DNA from: Lachnospiraceae bacterium AD3010
GTDB lineage: Bacteria > Bacillota > Clostridia > Lachnospirales > Lachnospiraceae
Assembly (NCBI GenBank): GCA_000622025.1
Contig: KK211389.1
Location: 1-64,000 of the forward strand
DNA: 64,000 bases
Direction: 5' to 3'
Shown: positions 43,903 to 55,600 of the stretch, piece by piece
How the letters are laid out: each line of letters begins with the position of its first letter
How positions within the stretch are numbered: position 1 is the first letter of the stretch
Notes under the pieces: model-generated
What the model was told of the DNA's origin: nothing
Seen by the model: only the letters and a program-made list of their open reading frames with translations
Database searches by the model: none
Made by a program: the position numbers and the translations under genes

Positions 43903-44544
43903 ATGAAAAAGAAACTTTTAACAGTATTATTAGCTACTGCACTTACAGCAGCATTATTCGGCTGCGGCGGAAGCAAGGCAGAGAAAAGCGCACCTGCAGC
44001 TGCACCGGCTGAGACCGAAGCTGAGGAAGCTCCTGCTGAAGAAGAGGAAGCTCCTGCTGAAGAAGAGGAAGCTCCTGCTGAAGAAGAGGAAGCTCCTGCT
44101 GAAGAAGAAACAGCTGATGAAGGCAGCAGTGATGGATCTTTCTCTCTTCTCGATGTTGATGAGAGCATGATAGACGTAGGTGTATACGGAAATGATTCAA
44201 ATGGCGGAGAGCTTGTATTCTCTATGTTTACCGGTCCTGATAACAATAAATACGTAGCACTTATGGGATTCAATAATGACAGCAACAGCGGAGATGTTAT
44301 CTGCGGACAGTATGAGGCTACCACTGAAACAGATGAGGATGGACTTGACTGGACATACTTTGATGTGACAGATGTATATACCGGTGACAATTACCAGCTT
44401 GGTGTTGGCGAAAATGCAGAGACCAATCAGATAGTATTCTTTGACGCAAGCGGCGCTGTTGTAGAGGGTAAATACCTTGACAGTGCTGAGACCATCAATT
44501 ACATGGGTTCTGCAGCAGCTCTTCTTATGAATAACGATCAGTAA
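43903..44544 (+). CDS. acidic repeat lipoprotein of unknown function
   Basis: 213 aa. A signal peptide with lipobox LFGCGG (Cys near 24) is followed by a low-complexity stem with four APAEEEE repeats, then a small domain (about 85-213) rich in Asp and aromatic residues. It should be anchored on the outer face of the membrane. The stem is encoded by four 21-bp units at 44,029-44,112. AAGGAGG precedes the ATG. I recognise no family. Confidence 0.8.
   Translation: MKKKLLTVLLATALTAALFGCGGSKAEKSAPAAAPAETEAEEAPAEEEEAPAEEEEAPAEEEEAPAEEETADEGSSDGSFSLLDVDESMIDVGVYGNDSNGGELVFSMFTGPDNNKYVALMGFNNDSNSGDVICGQYEATTETDEDGLDWTYFDVTDVYTGDNYQLGVGENAETNQIVFFDASGAVVEGKYLDSAETINYMGSAAALLMNNDQ
44029..44112 (+). 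repeat. four 21-bp coding repeats
   Basis: Units starting at 44,029, 44,050, 44,071 and 44,092 begin GCTCCTGCTGAAGAAGAGGA. They are in frame, so copy-number change alters the lipoprotein stem without breaking it. Confidence 0.85.
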
Positions 44545-44589
44545 TAAATTCATCCGGGCTGCCACAGGCAGGTTAAACAAATAGTTAAG

Positions 44590-44624
44590 ATGCGCAGATT
44601 TCCTTAGGGAGTCTGCGCATTTTT
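44590..44624 (+). terminator. terminator of the lipoprotein gene
   Basis: TGCGCAGA (44,591-44,598) pairs with TCTGCGCA (44,612-44,619), then TTTTT. Confidence 0.85.
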
Positions 44625-44713
44625 CAATTTTGACAATCCCCTTTCCGTAGAAGAATTCAAAGACCGTATAAGCAGAGGCTATTACCGGATTGACATGAAA
44701 AACGACCGAATAA

Positions 44714-44735
44714 GTCAACGGGGACGGTTCTCCCT
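44714..44735 (+). repeat. GGGGACGGTTCT dispersed repeat
   Basis: GTCAACGGGGACGGTTCTCC; fourth copy of the family. It lies before the IS66 remnant. From 44,625 to 44,886 I see no intact gene. Confidence 0.6.
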
Positions 44736-44886
44736 ATGCCTTATCCATTCCCTCCTTACTGAACTTCACTTTATCGATCCATGTCCCATAAAGCTCCGTA
44801 ACAGTATTTCCGGAACAGTGATGATACCCAGCATAAATGGTCTTCCAGGCTCAAGAAACTCATAGGCACAGCCACCAAAGACAGGG

Positions 44887-45321
44887 ATGAAGCCATTGAT
44901 CGGGGAGAGCCCGGTTTCAGCAGGGAATATAAAGGACAGTTTCTTGATGAAAGTGGACGAATACCTTGCCGAAGGATGGAGCGAGAATAATCCGGACAAG
45001 AATAAATATGGAGCTATATTTGAAAGAAGCCTGCTGAGAAGAATTAAAAAATTTAAGGAGAACTATTTCAAATGGCTTGAGGATTTCAGTCTGCCGCCCT
45101 TTAATAATCTCTCGGAAAGAAGCCTGAGATGCGTAAAGAGCCATATGAAAATATCAGGGCAGTTTGAATCGGTGGAGACTGCCGAAAACTACGCAATCAT
45201 AAAGTCGTATATAGAAACCTGCCGCAAAAATAAGATAAATGAAATAGTCGCACTGAAACGCCTCTGCGATGGGAATCCATATACAGTTCAAGAGATTCTC
45301 TCCAACGCTCCTCCCAAGTGA
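44887..45321 (+). pseudogene. IS66-like transposase, C-terminal remnant
   Basis: 144 codons. KFKENYFKWLEDFSLPPFNN, LSERSLRCVKSHMKISGQF and IIKSYIETCRKNKINEIVALKR match the end of IS66-group transposases. The N-terminal half, partner genes and inverted ends are absent. Confidence 0.75.
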
Positions 45322-45409
45322 GCAACTCAATATCGCAAGCATTAAGCGGATGCAACGATTTCCTCCGCTCTGTTAATAGTGGAAAAAAGCGTGAATAGTA
45401 ACATCACAG

Positions 45410-45431
45410 GTGACAGATTGTCACGTTTTTT
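45410..45431 (+). terminator. small hairpin with T-run
   Basis: GTGACA and TGTCAC around GAT, followed by G and six T. Confidence 0.5.
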
Positions 45432-45440
45432 GAATAATCC

Positions 45441-45469
45441 TTGAAATTGATTTCTGTGTGTGCTATTGT
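45441..45469 (+). promoter_or_regulatory. promoter of the second Rpn-family gene
   Basis: TTGAAA (45,441-45,446), 17 nt, TATTGT (45,464-45,469). It leaves a leader of about 155 nt containing a GCAGGAGA/TCTCCTGC hairpin (45,573-45,602). Confidence 0.65.
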
Positions 45470-45631
45470 TTCGGCATAGAGCAGATATTTCTTCAGCGGT
45501 CAACCGCTTCTTGAATCCAATTCTTATTTCTAAGATCTGAAATTCCCTGCCCTGTATACCACGTAAATAATAGAGCAGGAGAATAAAGGTTTTTATCTCC
45601 TGCCGGATTTCTAACCGAAAGGAGAGATGAA

Positions 45632-46543
45632 ATGAGTAATGAAACTGAAAAAATGTTGGTAAGAAAACCTCTTGAAGAGATGGATGTCATTGATAACTTT
45701 CTCTTTAATGAGATCATGGCGAATGAGGAAGACGGCATTGAGCTATGCCGTATGATCTTAAGTCTGGTAATGAAACGTGAGATCGGAGAGATCCACTATA
45801 CACCACAAAAAAGTGTTCCGGGCATTTCTGAAACAAACCACGGAATAATAATGGATACCTACATTACAGAGCAGATTTCAGAAGACGGAACAAATAAGCC
45901 GGATATCAATGTATATGACATTGAGCCTGACAAACTAAAAGACAAGAGGATGTGGCTGCCGAGAAGAAGCCGTTACTATGCGGACCTTATAGATGTGAAG
46001 CTGCTGTCCTCAGGCACGGATTATGACAAGCTTCCGGACCTTATGACGATATTTATCACCTCATATGATCCATTCGGGATGAACGCAATGTACTATGAGG
46101 CCGGATCCATTGTCAAAACCCACCCCAAGATACAGTATAATGATGGGATCAGAAGGGTTTTCCTCTATGTTCACGGAAACCTCCCGGATAATCCTGCACC
46201 TGAAGACAGGAAGCTATGGAATCTGCTCCGTTACATTGGTAAGAGTATCTCGGCAAACGTGAAGGATGATCTCACGAAGAAGCTTGATAGTATTGTACGC
46301 AAAACCAAGGCTGATAAGGAAGTGGGGGTTAGGCTGGTGAAAAGCTGGGAAATTGAAAAAGAGATCCGTGACGCTGTAAAAAAAGAAGACCAGATCATCA
46401 TTGATACTGAACGGGAGCGGGCGGACGCTGCCGAGATCAGGGCGGATGAAGCCGAAAAAAATGCGAAATTAGCCGAAAAGGATGCAAAAGCAGTCCGGGA
46501 AGAACTGGCGAAATATAAAGCAAAATATGGAGAGCTGAAATAG
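45632..46543 (+). CDS. Rpn-family nuclease/putative transposase (PD-(D/E)XK)
   Basis: 303 aa. The N-terminal nuclease-like fold has GIIMDTYITEQ, then DINVYDIEP and the RSRYYADLIDVKLL signature of PD-(D/E)XK nuclease family transposases, with LMTIFITSYDPFG. The C terminus (about 240-303) is a heptad-like Ala/Glu/Lys coiled coil. It differs from the protein at 34,244. Rpn proteins promote recombination with RecA-independent DNA cleavage. GAAAGGAGAG lies before the ATG. Its own promoter and terminator make it a single-gene unit. Confidence 0.85.
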   Translation: MSNETEKMLVRKPLEEMDVIDNFLFNEIMANEEDGIELCRMILSLVMKREIGEIHYTPQKSVPGISETNHGIIMDTYITEQISEDGTNKPDINVYDIEPDKLKDKRMWLPRRSRYYADLIDVKLLSSGTDYDKLPDLMTIFITSYDPFGMNAMYYEAGSIVKTHPKIQYNDGIRRVFLYVHGNLPDNPAPEDRKLWNLLRYIGKSISANVKDDLTKKLDSIVRKTKADKEVGVRLVKSWEIEKEIRDAVKKEDQIIIDTERERADAAEIRADEAEKNAKLAEKDAKAVREELAKYKAKYGELK

Positions 46544-46549
46544 GTATAT

Positions 46550-46590
46550 AAAAAGCTCCCCGTTCCGGCACTTACCGGTGGGGAGCATTT
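46550..46590. terminator. hairpin between convergent genes
   Basis: GCTCCCC pairs with GGGGAGC at the base with CCGG/CCGG inside, then TTTTG on the right and A-rich sequence on the left. It can serve both the Rpn-family gene and the NRPS gene. Confidence 0.75.
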
Positions 46591-46636
46591 TGAACAGATA
46601 TCACTCTGCCTGCAAAGGTATGTATCTCTTGAATTG

Positions 46637-49600
46637 TCACTCTTCTTCAAAGAAGGTCAGACCTGCAAGAGCCGAGATGGCATTCTTAAGATACTTGTTG
46701 TCCGTAATAGGCCATATATACCCCAGCCGGTACAGTGTTTCCACAGTGAAGCTGTTGTCGTAATCGATACCGTAGATACGTCTCTCGTTATGGGAGGCAT
46801 AGGCTATAAGCCCCGATACCGATTCACTCTCTTTATGCTCCTTTGCATAATCATTCAGTTTTTCAGCGAATTTTTCATCGGATACAATGTCTATCTCAAA
46901 TCCGTATTCCCTCATGGCGCGGATCACGTCACTCATATAGATCCTGTGTGAATTTGTGGCATGGAATACGGTGTATCTCTTTGACGTTCCCGCAAGGGTC
47001 AGTACCGCTTCTGCCGTAGAGTCTATTGGCGAGAATTCAGTACTCTCCCCCATGGAGCTCATTGGGAATACTCCCAGTGTATTATAACCCCTGAGGCTTC
47101 TTAAGAACCCGTTTGTGATGAAGTTTATCTGGAACTCTCCGTCAGATTCCCGGCTCATGAGATTTCCCACACGGATAACCTTTGCATCCAGTCCTTCTGC
47201 TGCAGCCTGCAGGACAACCCGTTCTGAAAGGAACTTAGTACGGATGTATTCATTGGTGATATTCTGCCCGAAGTAGAGATCCTTTTCAAAGATCTTCCTG
47301 TCTTCAGGCGGTGTACCGTCCATGCCCTCTCCGGCTACCGATACAGTAGATATCTGGATCAGGCGGCGCCCGGTTTCTTTACAGAGCTTAGAGAGGTTCT
47401 TTACTCCGGTGACATTGATCTTCTCCAGGAGATCCCCTGTTGAGAAGTGCTTTACGCAGGCCGCGCAGTTTATCAATGTATCGAAGTCATATTTTGCAAA
47501 TCCCTTAACCTCGTCTTCTTCCGTAATATCCCCGTCCACGCAGCGTATCCGTTTCTCAAACTGAGCTTCTTGAGGATTCTCAAAATAGTACATGAACATA
47601 TGCTTCAGGCGTGTCTCCGAAGAATCATGCTGACCCTTTCTCACGAGGCAGTATACCGTTCCTTCATAATGATCCAGGAAATGCTTCAGCACATGGATAC
47701 CGAGATACCCGGTAGCTCCGGTTAAGAAGATATTGCCTATACCGGTCTTTTCCACCTGATCTGCGTTATGGATATCATTGGCGGAAAGCAGCTTATCGAT
47801 TTTTCCGTAGTCGTAATCTGAAAACTCGTTCTTATTCTCCCCGGTTTCTTCACCGGATACGGTGGCGGAGAGCTCCTTTACGGTCGGATGCTTGAAAATA
47901 TCCGAATAAACTATCCCGATCTCCTCTGCGAGACACATTACAGCAACCTTGGATGCAGCCAGTGAGGAGCCTCCCATCTTAAAGAAGTCATCCTCTATCC
48001 CCACCTTTTCAAGCCCTAGTGCTTTTGCGAAGATCTCACAGAGCTTCTTCTGCACGGAAGTCTTCGGAGGAACATAGTTACTGTCTGACTTTATTTCCGG
48101 CTTCGGCAGGGACTTTTTATCTATCTTGCCTCCGGGTGTTACCGGCATGGCTTCAAGATGCATGATAAACTGGGGCATCATGTACTCCGGCAGGATCGGA
48201 GAAAGGTATTCCCTCCAGTCTGCCTCGGCGTATTCATTGCCGGTATAGTATGCCGCAAGGTTCATCACACCGTTTGTTTCCAGAGCAACAACAGCTGCTT
48301 CTACTACTCCTTCACGGTTAAGGAAGGCGCCTTCGATCTCGGACAGTTCCACGCGATACCCTCTGATCTTCACCTGGGAATCGATACGTCCGATGTATTC
48401 CATATTTCCATCGCCCTTTTTCCTCACCATATCACCGGTGTGGTAGAGCCGGGCTTCATCAGGATCCTTTGCGTAGGGATTTGCCACAAATGCGGCAGCC
48501 GTCTTCTCGGGAAGATTATGATATCCTCTCGCCAGCTGACGTCCCGACAGACAGAGTTCGCCGGGAGCGCCCACGGGAACAGGTTTCAGCCTGTCATCCA
48601 GGATATAGGACCTGACATTTATATGGGACTTTCCGATAGGGATATTCTTGTACTCCCTATCCACGATAAATGAGGAAGTGGATACGGTATTCTCCGTGGG
48701 ACCGTATCCGTTATACATGGTGATCTTCCTGTTCTCATGGAAGCGCTTGAACTTCTCACCTCCAAGAGTGATTAAACGCAGCGACGCCTTGTCTGAGAGC
48801 ATATCTAAAACAAGCTCACCCATCTGTGTAGGCATGGTGGTAATGGTAATAGGCTCCTCTTCAAAGACCTCGCATACCTTCATCACGTCCTGACGCGAAT
48901 CAGCGGGGAATATGTACAGGGACGCTCCGTAAGCGAATGGAATGAACATATCGTGGACTGATGCGTCAAAGCAGAAGGATGAAAACAGCGCATACATATC
49001 TTCTTTCGTAGGTGACTGCTCTATTGTAATCTGCTGAATGAGGTTCATCAGATTTGCGTGGGTAAGCTCCACACCCTTGGGTTTCCCGGTGGATCCCGAG
49101 GTATATATCATGTATGCCAGGTTTTCGGGTTTCGCCCTTAAAAGGCTTATCTCTTTATCTTCCGCTTCCATTGCTTCCCGTATGATGTCGTCTAAAAGGA
49201 TCACATTTCCTTTATAGTCGCCGGCAATCTGAAGAAGCTCCTTCTCTGCTAAAATGTGCGTGCTCCCGCTGTCACTCAGCATATATAGTATTCGATCCGT
49301 CGGGTAGTCAGGGTCTAATGGCACATAAGCTCCCCCGGCTTTCAGTATGCCGAAGACAGCCACCATAAATTCCTTTACCCTGCCGCAGAGTATGCCCGCC
49401 ACTTTTTCCGGGCCGAATCCGTCTTTTGCAAGACGTTCTGCCACGTATGAGGAAGCCCGGTCAAGCTCTGCATAGCTTATGCTGCCCGATGCGTCTTTTA
49501 CGGCGATCCTGTCAGGATACTTTTCCACACTTCTTTCATAGAGATCCACAATGGTTCTGCCGGTGAATCCCGGCAGCTCTCTCATGGTCTCCTCTTCATT

Positions 49601-52600
49601 GAAAGGCAGGCGCAAATCCGTGGGAGCCACTCCGTTAAGCAGTGTTTTTACGGTAGTAAGATAATTATCCGACAGATACTTTATGGTCTCTTCATCATAG
49701 AGGTCTCCTCTGTACTCATACTCACAGAAAAAGCTGTCCTTTTCTTTGGACACCATTACAGATACCGGTTCCTTTGCCGCATTCAGGGTAAGGGTTATCT
49801 CTTCCGCTTTTTCTCCGCAGATACGGTCGAATTCAAAGCTGTCCCCCTGGTAGACAAACATGGTATTCGGGGTGAAGCCGTATTTCTTTGCGGCCTCTGA
49901 ATAGGGATAGATATCCGAATCCATGAGACCCATAAGCTCCTCTTTTACCTGCGTAAAGAATCTCTCCTGCTCCTGATCCTCCCTCACCACAACGGGCAAT
50001 GTCTTTACCAGCATGCCCACTGTGTCGCTAAGCTTTGAATCGTTCCTTCCGTGATAGATGGTGGTAAATAACGCCTTGTCGGCAAAATGGTACCTTGAAA
50101 GCATGAGTCCGAAAGCCGCTACAAAAAATACATTCTCGGTGATCTTATATCTCTCACAGAGCTTAGTGACAGAAGGCGCCATTTCCTTCATTGTCATCTT
50201 AAGGTTCTTTACCGAAGGCTTATCCTCACTCTTATCATAGGGTATGTCTGTAGACTTTCCGGCATTCAGGAATGTCTTATCATAGAACATAAGAGCTTTC
50301 CCGTAAGCTCCCTCTTCCTTAAGACGCGCCTGATCAAGCGATAGATCATATGCTGTATAGGTTTCACTTAAAACCTCGTATCCCGCATAGGCACGCTCCA
50401 GATCGCGAAGGAAGATTGCCACGGATGTTCCGTCTGCCACCAGATGGTGCACATCCATAAACAGATAAAAACCGTCATGCTGCCGGTAGAGCTCTATCCT
50501 AAAAAGCCTCTCATTTAACAGATTGAAAGGACGCACAAGGTTTTCCCTGTCCATATCGCTAAGTACGGGTACTTCGAATCTGTCTTCGTCCATCCTGCGC
50601 TGTCGTATCTCCCCGTTTTCGTCCATAAATAGCCTTACCTTCAGGTACGGATGAGCATTCACCACCTTTTCCAGGGCTTTCTTCACACGGGTGATATCAA
50701 CTCCGTCCCCAAGCTTAAATAAATAGGGGATATTGTAGACCGTGGTACCGATATTTGCCATGCAGTCGATGAAGACACCCTCCTGGGATGTTCCCATAGG
50801 ATATACTTCCTGCTTTTCATGTGTCTCCACCCTGTCAGCTCCAAGGAGGAAGCGTTCCAGCATCTCAACCGTAGGGTTCTCCTTCAGGTCCGTACTCCGG
50901 ATGGATACGTCAAATGCCTTTGACAGCAGGATATTCAGCTTTATTGATGAGATGGATGTAAGTCCGGCATACGTGATGTCTGTCGTGATCCCGAACTCCC
51001 TGTGTCCGATGGCCTCTGCCACGCAGTCAAATATCTTCTGCTGTGTCTGATTTTTCGGAGGAATGATATTCTCCTCCCTGTGTACGGGTTCCGGCAGAGC
51101 ACGCCTGTTTACCTTACCGTTCTGATTAAGAGGTATGGCATCGATACTCTGTATGACTTCAGGCACCATGTAGGGTGGCTTTTCCGACAGGATATGTTTC
51201 CTGATGGCTTCGGTATCCGCTTCACTGCCATCCTTCGTGACCACATAGGCCGCTATGTATTTTCCTCCTCCCGGATTGTCAAAGGCGGCCACAGCCACAT
51301 CCTTTACAAGACCTGACTCTCTGATGACAGTCTCCACTTCGGAAAGCTCTATACGGAATCCCCTTATCTTTACCTGTCCGTCGCGGCGTCCTATGAACTC
51401 TATATTGCCGTCAGTCAGGAAACGCACCACGTCTCCGGAGCGGTACGCGGGATAGTACTCGCTGTCAGAGGTGACAAAGGGGTTACTTACAAATACTTCC
51501 GCTGTCTTATCTGGGCGGTTCAGGTATCCTGCCGCCACGTGAGGCCCCGTGATAAGGAGCTCCCCTGCAGCTCCGGGAGGGAGACGGTGGCCTTCACCGT
51601 CAGTCACGTAGAGCTTAATATTGTCGAGGGGCTTTCCGATCGGGTTATTGGCATACTTTTTATCTACCTTGAATACAGTGGAATAGATGGTGCATTCCGT
51701 TGGACCATAACAGTTATAGAAAGCATAATTCTCCGGAGGCTCTACGGGAGGCAGTGCTTCACCGCCTGCTGAGAGATGCACTATGCTCTTATTATCCGTG
51801 TTTTCTGCAAACTGTCTCGCCACCTGAGTTGTCATGAACATATGGCTGACCTTCCGCTCCTCGAGATAACGGCTCATGCCCTCGATATCAAGGCGCATTT
51901 CCTCCGGCACTATCACGCAGGATGCACCCGTGGAAAGAGGAGTGTACATATCCATCATGTTGGCATCAAAGCCGTAGCTCGCATACGCACCTACCGCGTC
52001 ATCTGCGGTGAGATCGTAGTAACGCCTGTACCACTCGAGGAAGCAGACCAGGTTTCCGTGGGTAAGTCTGACACCTTTAGGTTTCCCTGTGGTTCCGGAG
52101 GTGTAGAGCAGCGTAAAGATATCCCCGGGTTCTATGTCTCCTTCCTTACTGCGGTGTGACAGTATCTTTTCCTTTGCCTCTTCCGCAGAAGGGAGATCAT
52201 CGTTCCAGCTGCCGCCCTGCCTTGAAAGGTCGAGTATCATTACTTTTCCTGTAAAATCCTCTACCTTGTCCTTAAGCTCTTCTGTGGTAATGAGCACAGA
52301 TGCCCCGCTGTCCCCCGCCATGAATGTCAGCCTCTCTGAAGGATAAGTAGCATCCAGAGGCTGATAGCAGGCTCCGCTCTTCAGTACTCCGACAGAAGCC
52401 ATTATCATTACTTCGTGCCTCGGGATCATAATAGACACCACAGATCCGCGTCCGATACCCAGATCTATAAGGTATGCGGCAATGCGGTCTGACCACTGAT
52501 CCATCTCGCGGTAGAGAACCTCTCTGTCCTCAAATACGCAGGCGATATGCTCCGGATAAGCTGCCGCACTCTTCTCAATCAGAGATACGACGGTTGCTGA

Positions 52601-55600
52601 TCTGTCATAGTCTCTCTCAGTCATATTCCACTCGTCCATCCTGTCCTTTTGAAGGTCATCAAGGATTACGATATCAGCCACCCGCTGTACGGACGAAGCG
52701 GATATCATGGCAGCGTCATAGGAAGACAGTATGCTGTCAATCATTTCTTCAGAGTACATATCCGCCCTGTATTCTGCTTCCAGCACATATTGCCCGTCAC
52801 GGATACGTACCTGCAGAAGCAGGGGCTCCTTCGGCTGGTCAAGGGACAGATCCTCTCCGGCCGCTACGGTATCCCCTATAGGATAGTCATCCGTAAGCTC
52901 CGCCTGATAAGCAAATATCAGGTCGGAGGATATACCGTATTTTGCGGCGATCTCCGAAAAAGGATAGATATCGTGAGCCATGGACTGCATCAGCTGATCC
53001 TGAAGCTCCGAAAGATATGCGTTCAGTCTTGTCTTCGTATCAAATCTTGTATATACCGGAAGGGTCTTTACCAGCATACACATGGTATGCTCGAGACGTG
53101 AATCATTTCTTCCGTTATAGATAGTTGTAAAAAGCGCTTCCTTTTCACCCGCGAATCTCGATGCCACTACGCCGAATATACCGGTAAATAGGGTATTGGG
53201 TGTGACCGCCATTTCTTCGCAGAGCTTTTTTACCTTTTCCACCGTGATACTAAGAGGCCGGTTCATAAGCCCCTTTTCCGGTGTTTCCTTTCTCCTGTCG
53301 GGAACAGGGAGTGATTCGGTCTCAAGACCCGAGAAGGTATCGTCATAGTATTTTGCGGCCTTCTTATATTTTTCCTGCTTTCTGTAAAAAGCTTCCTCCG
53401 TTGCCACGTCGAATCCGTTAAAGCTTTCTTTTTGCAGCTCTTCCCCACGGTATGCCCTGTCAAGATCCTCAAAGAAGATATCGTAGGAATTGCCGTCAGC
53501 CAGGATATGGTGGAAATCCGTAAAAAGATATTTTCCGGAATCCGTGACATATATTTCGATCCTGTACATTCTGGAGTCAGTCAGTCTGAAAGGACGCACC
53601 AGATTCTTTTTAGCTTTTTCAAAATCTTCATCGGACAGCTCGATTTTTTCCACATTGAAGTCAGTCTCTCCCATCTTCTGGGATAAAGACCCCTCTTCAT
53701 CCACGAAGAAAACTGCATTGAGATAGGGATGGGCCGACACCGTATCTTTCAGAGCATCAACAAGTCTGTCTAAGTCGATCTTTTCATCCAGCTTAAAGAG
53801 GAACGGGATATTGTACAGGGTAGACTCGGGGTTTTTATCACATATCGCAAAGATCCCCTCCTGGGAGCCTGTAAGCGGTGAAATATCTCCCGTTTCAGGC
53901 ACTTCGCTTAATCGCGCTTCCCCTATATATCTTTCCATCTTTTCGATGGTATCGTATTCGAAGATGTCGCTTGTTTTTATAACAACCCCGAACGCATCCG
54001 CGAGGCGCACATTCATCTGCATTGCGCCAAGTGATGTGAGGCCTGCATGGGAAAAGGGCGTAGCTATACCGAAAGCATCACTTCCCGTAATGTCTGAAAG
54101 AATGTCGTGGATCTTCTGCTGGGTGCTGTTTTTTGGAACACCTCCGTCTTCCCTGGCACCCATCACGGGCTTCGGCAATGCCTTTTTATCGATCTTATGA
54201 TTGTCCGTTAAGGGCATTTCATTCAGCTGAATTAAGAAATCCGGCATCATATAGTGAGCGAGGCGCTCTCCGGCATAGTTTCTTAAGCTTTCCTCATTTA
54301 TAGCTTCGCTCCCTGTATAGTAAGCGCAGAGCCACCTGTCCTCGGCAACTGTTACTGCTGCATTGGTAACTGACGGGTAGGAGCTTATGACCTCTTCTAT
54401 CTCTCCGAGCTCTATCCTTAAGCCCCGGAGCTTCACCTGATTATCACGGCGTCCGTGGAATTCTATCTCTCCGTTACCGTCAATACGCGCCAGATCACCG
54501 GTCTTATATCCTCTCATGCCCTTAAAGGTGATGAACACCTCTGCCGTCTTTTCAGGGAGATTGATATAGCCTCTTCCTACACCGGCTCCGCATATCAGAA
54601 GCTCACCCATCTCACCCTCGGGAACCTCTTCATTATTTTCATCAATGATGTAAGTATAGACATTCGCTGACGGTACACCGATCGTGATGCTGTCATCCGA
54701 CTCCACCACTTTCATGGTACAGCTGATTGTGGCTTCGGTGGGTCCGTATCCGTTCATAATATATGCATTGGGGCTTGCTTTTGACAGCTTCTCATAAAGT
54801 CCCGGAGGGAAGGCTTCCGCACCCAGATCGTATGATACGATACCCTGCAGGGCTTTTTGGGCCTGCGGGATAGATAAGAGCATGGCAAAATATGAAGGAG
54901 TCCCCATCATACAGTCCACACCGTTTTTCTCCATCTGCCGGATAAGCATCATGGGGTCATGTATCTCTTCATCAGTTGCGAGTACTACGGTGAGTCCGTT
55001 TGTGAGAGGTATGTATTCCTCCATAAGAGAAAAGTCAAAGGTGAGCGCGGCTATTGAGAGCACCACGTGAGCGCGTCCGGTGATCCCGATTGTCTCATGG
55101 TTTTTCTCATTGGGATCCACGAAGTTCGCAAGATTACCGTGCTCTATCATCACGCCCTTCGGTCGTCCCGTAGAGCCTGATGTATAGATACAGTAGCAGA
55201 GATCTGACGGCTCATGCGAAAGCTCCGGGTTACTGCTGTCTTCATTATTAAGAAGATCACTAAGCTTAAGCGCCGGACAGCCCGGTATTTCTTCCCTGTC
55301 CTTACAGAGCTCTTGAGAATACTCATCCAACAGAATGAACTTTGCCCCTGAGTCCTCCAGGATAAACCGTACACGGTCTTCGGGATATGAGGGAGAAATA
55401 AAGACAAACGCGCCTCCTGCCTTGAGTACGGCCCATTGCCCCACATAGGCTTCTATACAGCGGTCTGCCATTACAGCCACTATGTCTTCTTTTTTAAGGC
55501 CCTTTTCCATCAGCGCGTGTGCCGCCCGGTTTACCTTTTCATTAAAGGACTGATAGCTGATGCTGTCCTCCCGGCAGACTACAGCTGTTTTTCCCGGATT

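Noticed and set aside
43749-44390. Leftward 213-codon frame across the lipoprotein gene
   Set aside because: It is the antisense shadow of the 21-bp coding repeats. The rightward gene has a promoter, ribosome site, lipobox and terminator.
44766-44999. Leftward 77-codon frame next to the IS66 remnant
   Set aside because: FGGCAYEFLEPGRPF looks protein-like, but it overlaps the transposase frame and I could not link it to a family.
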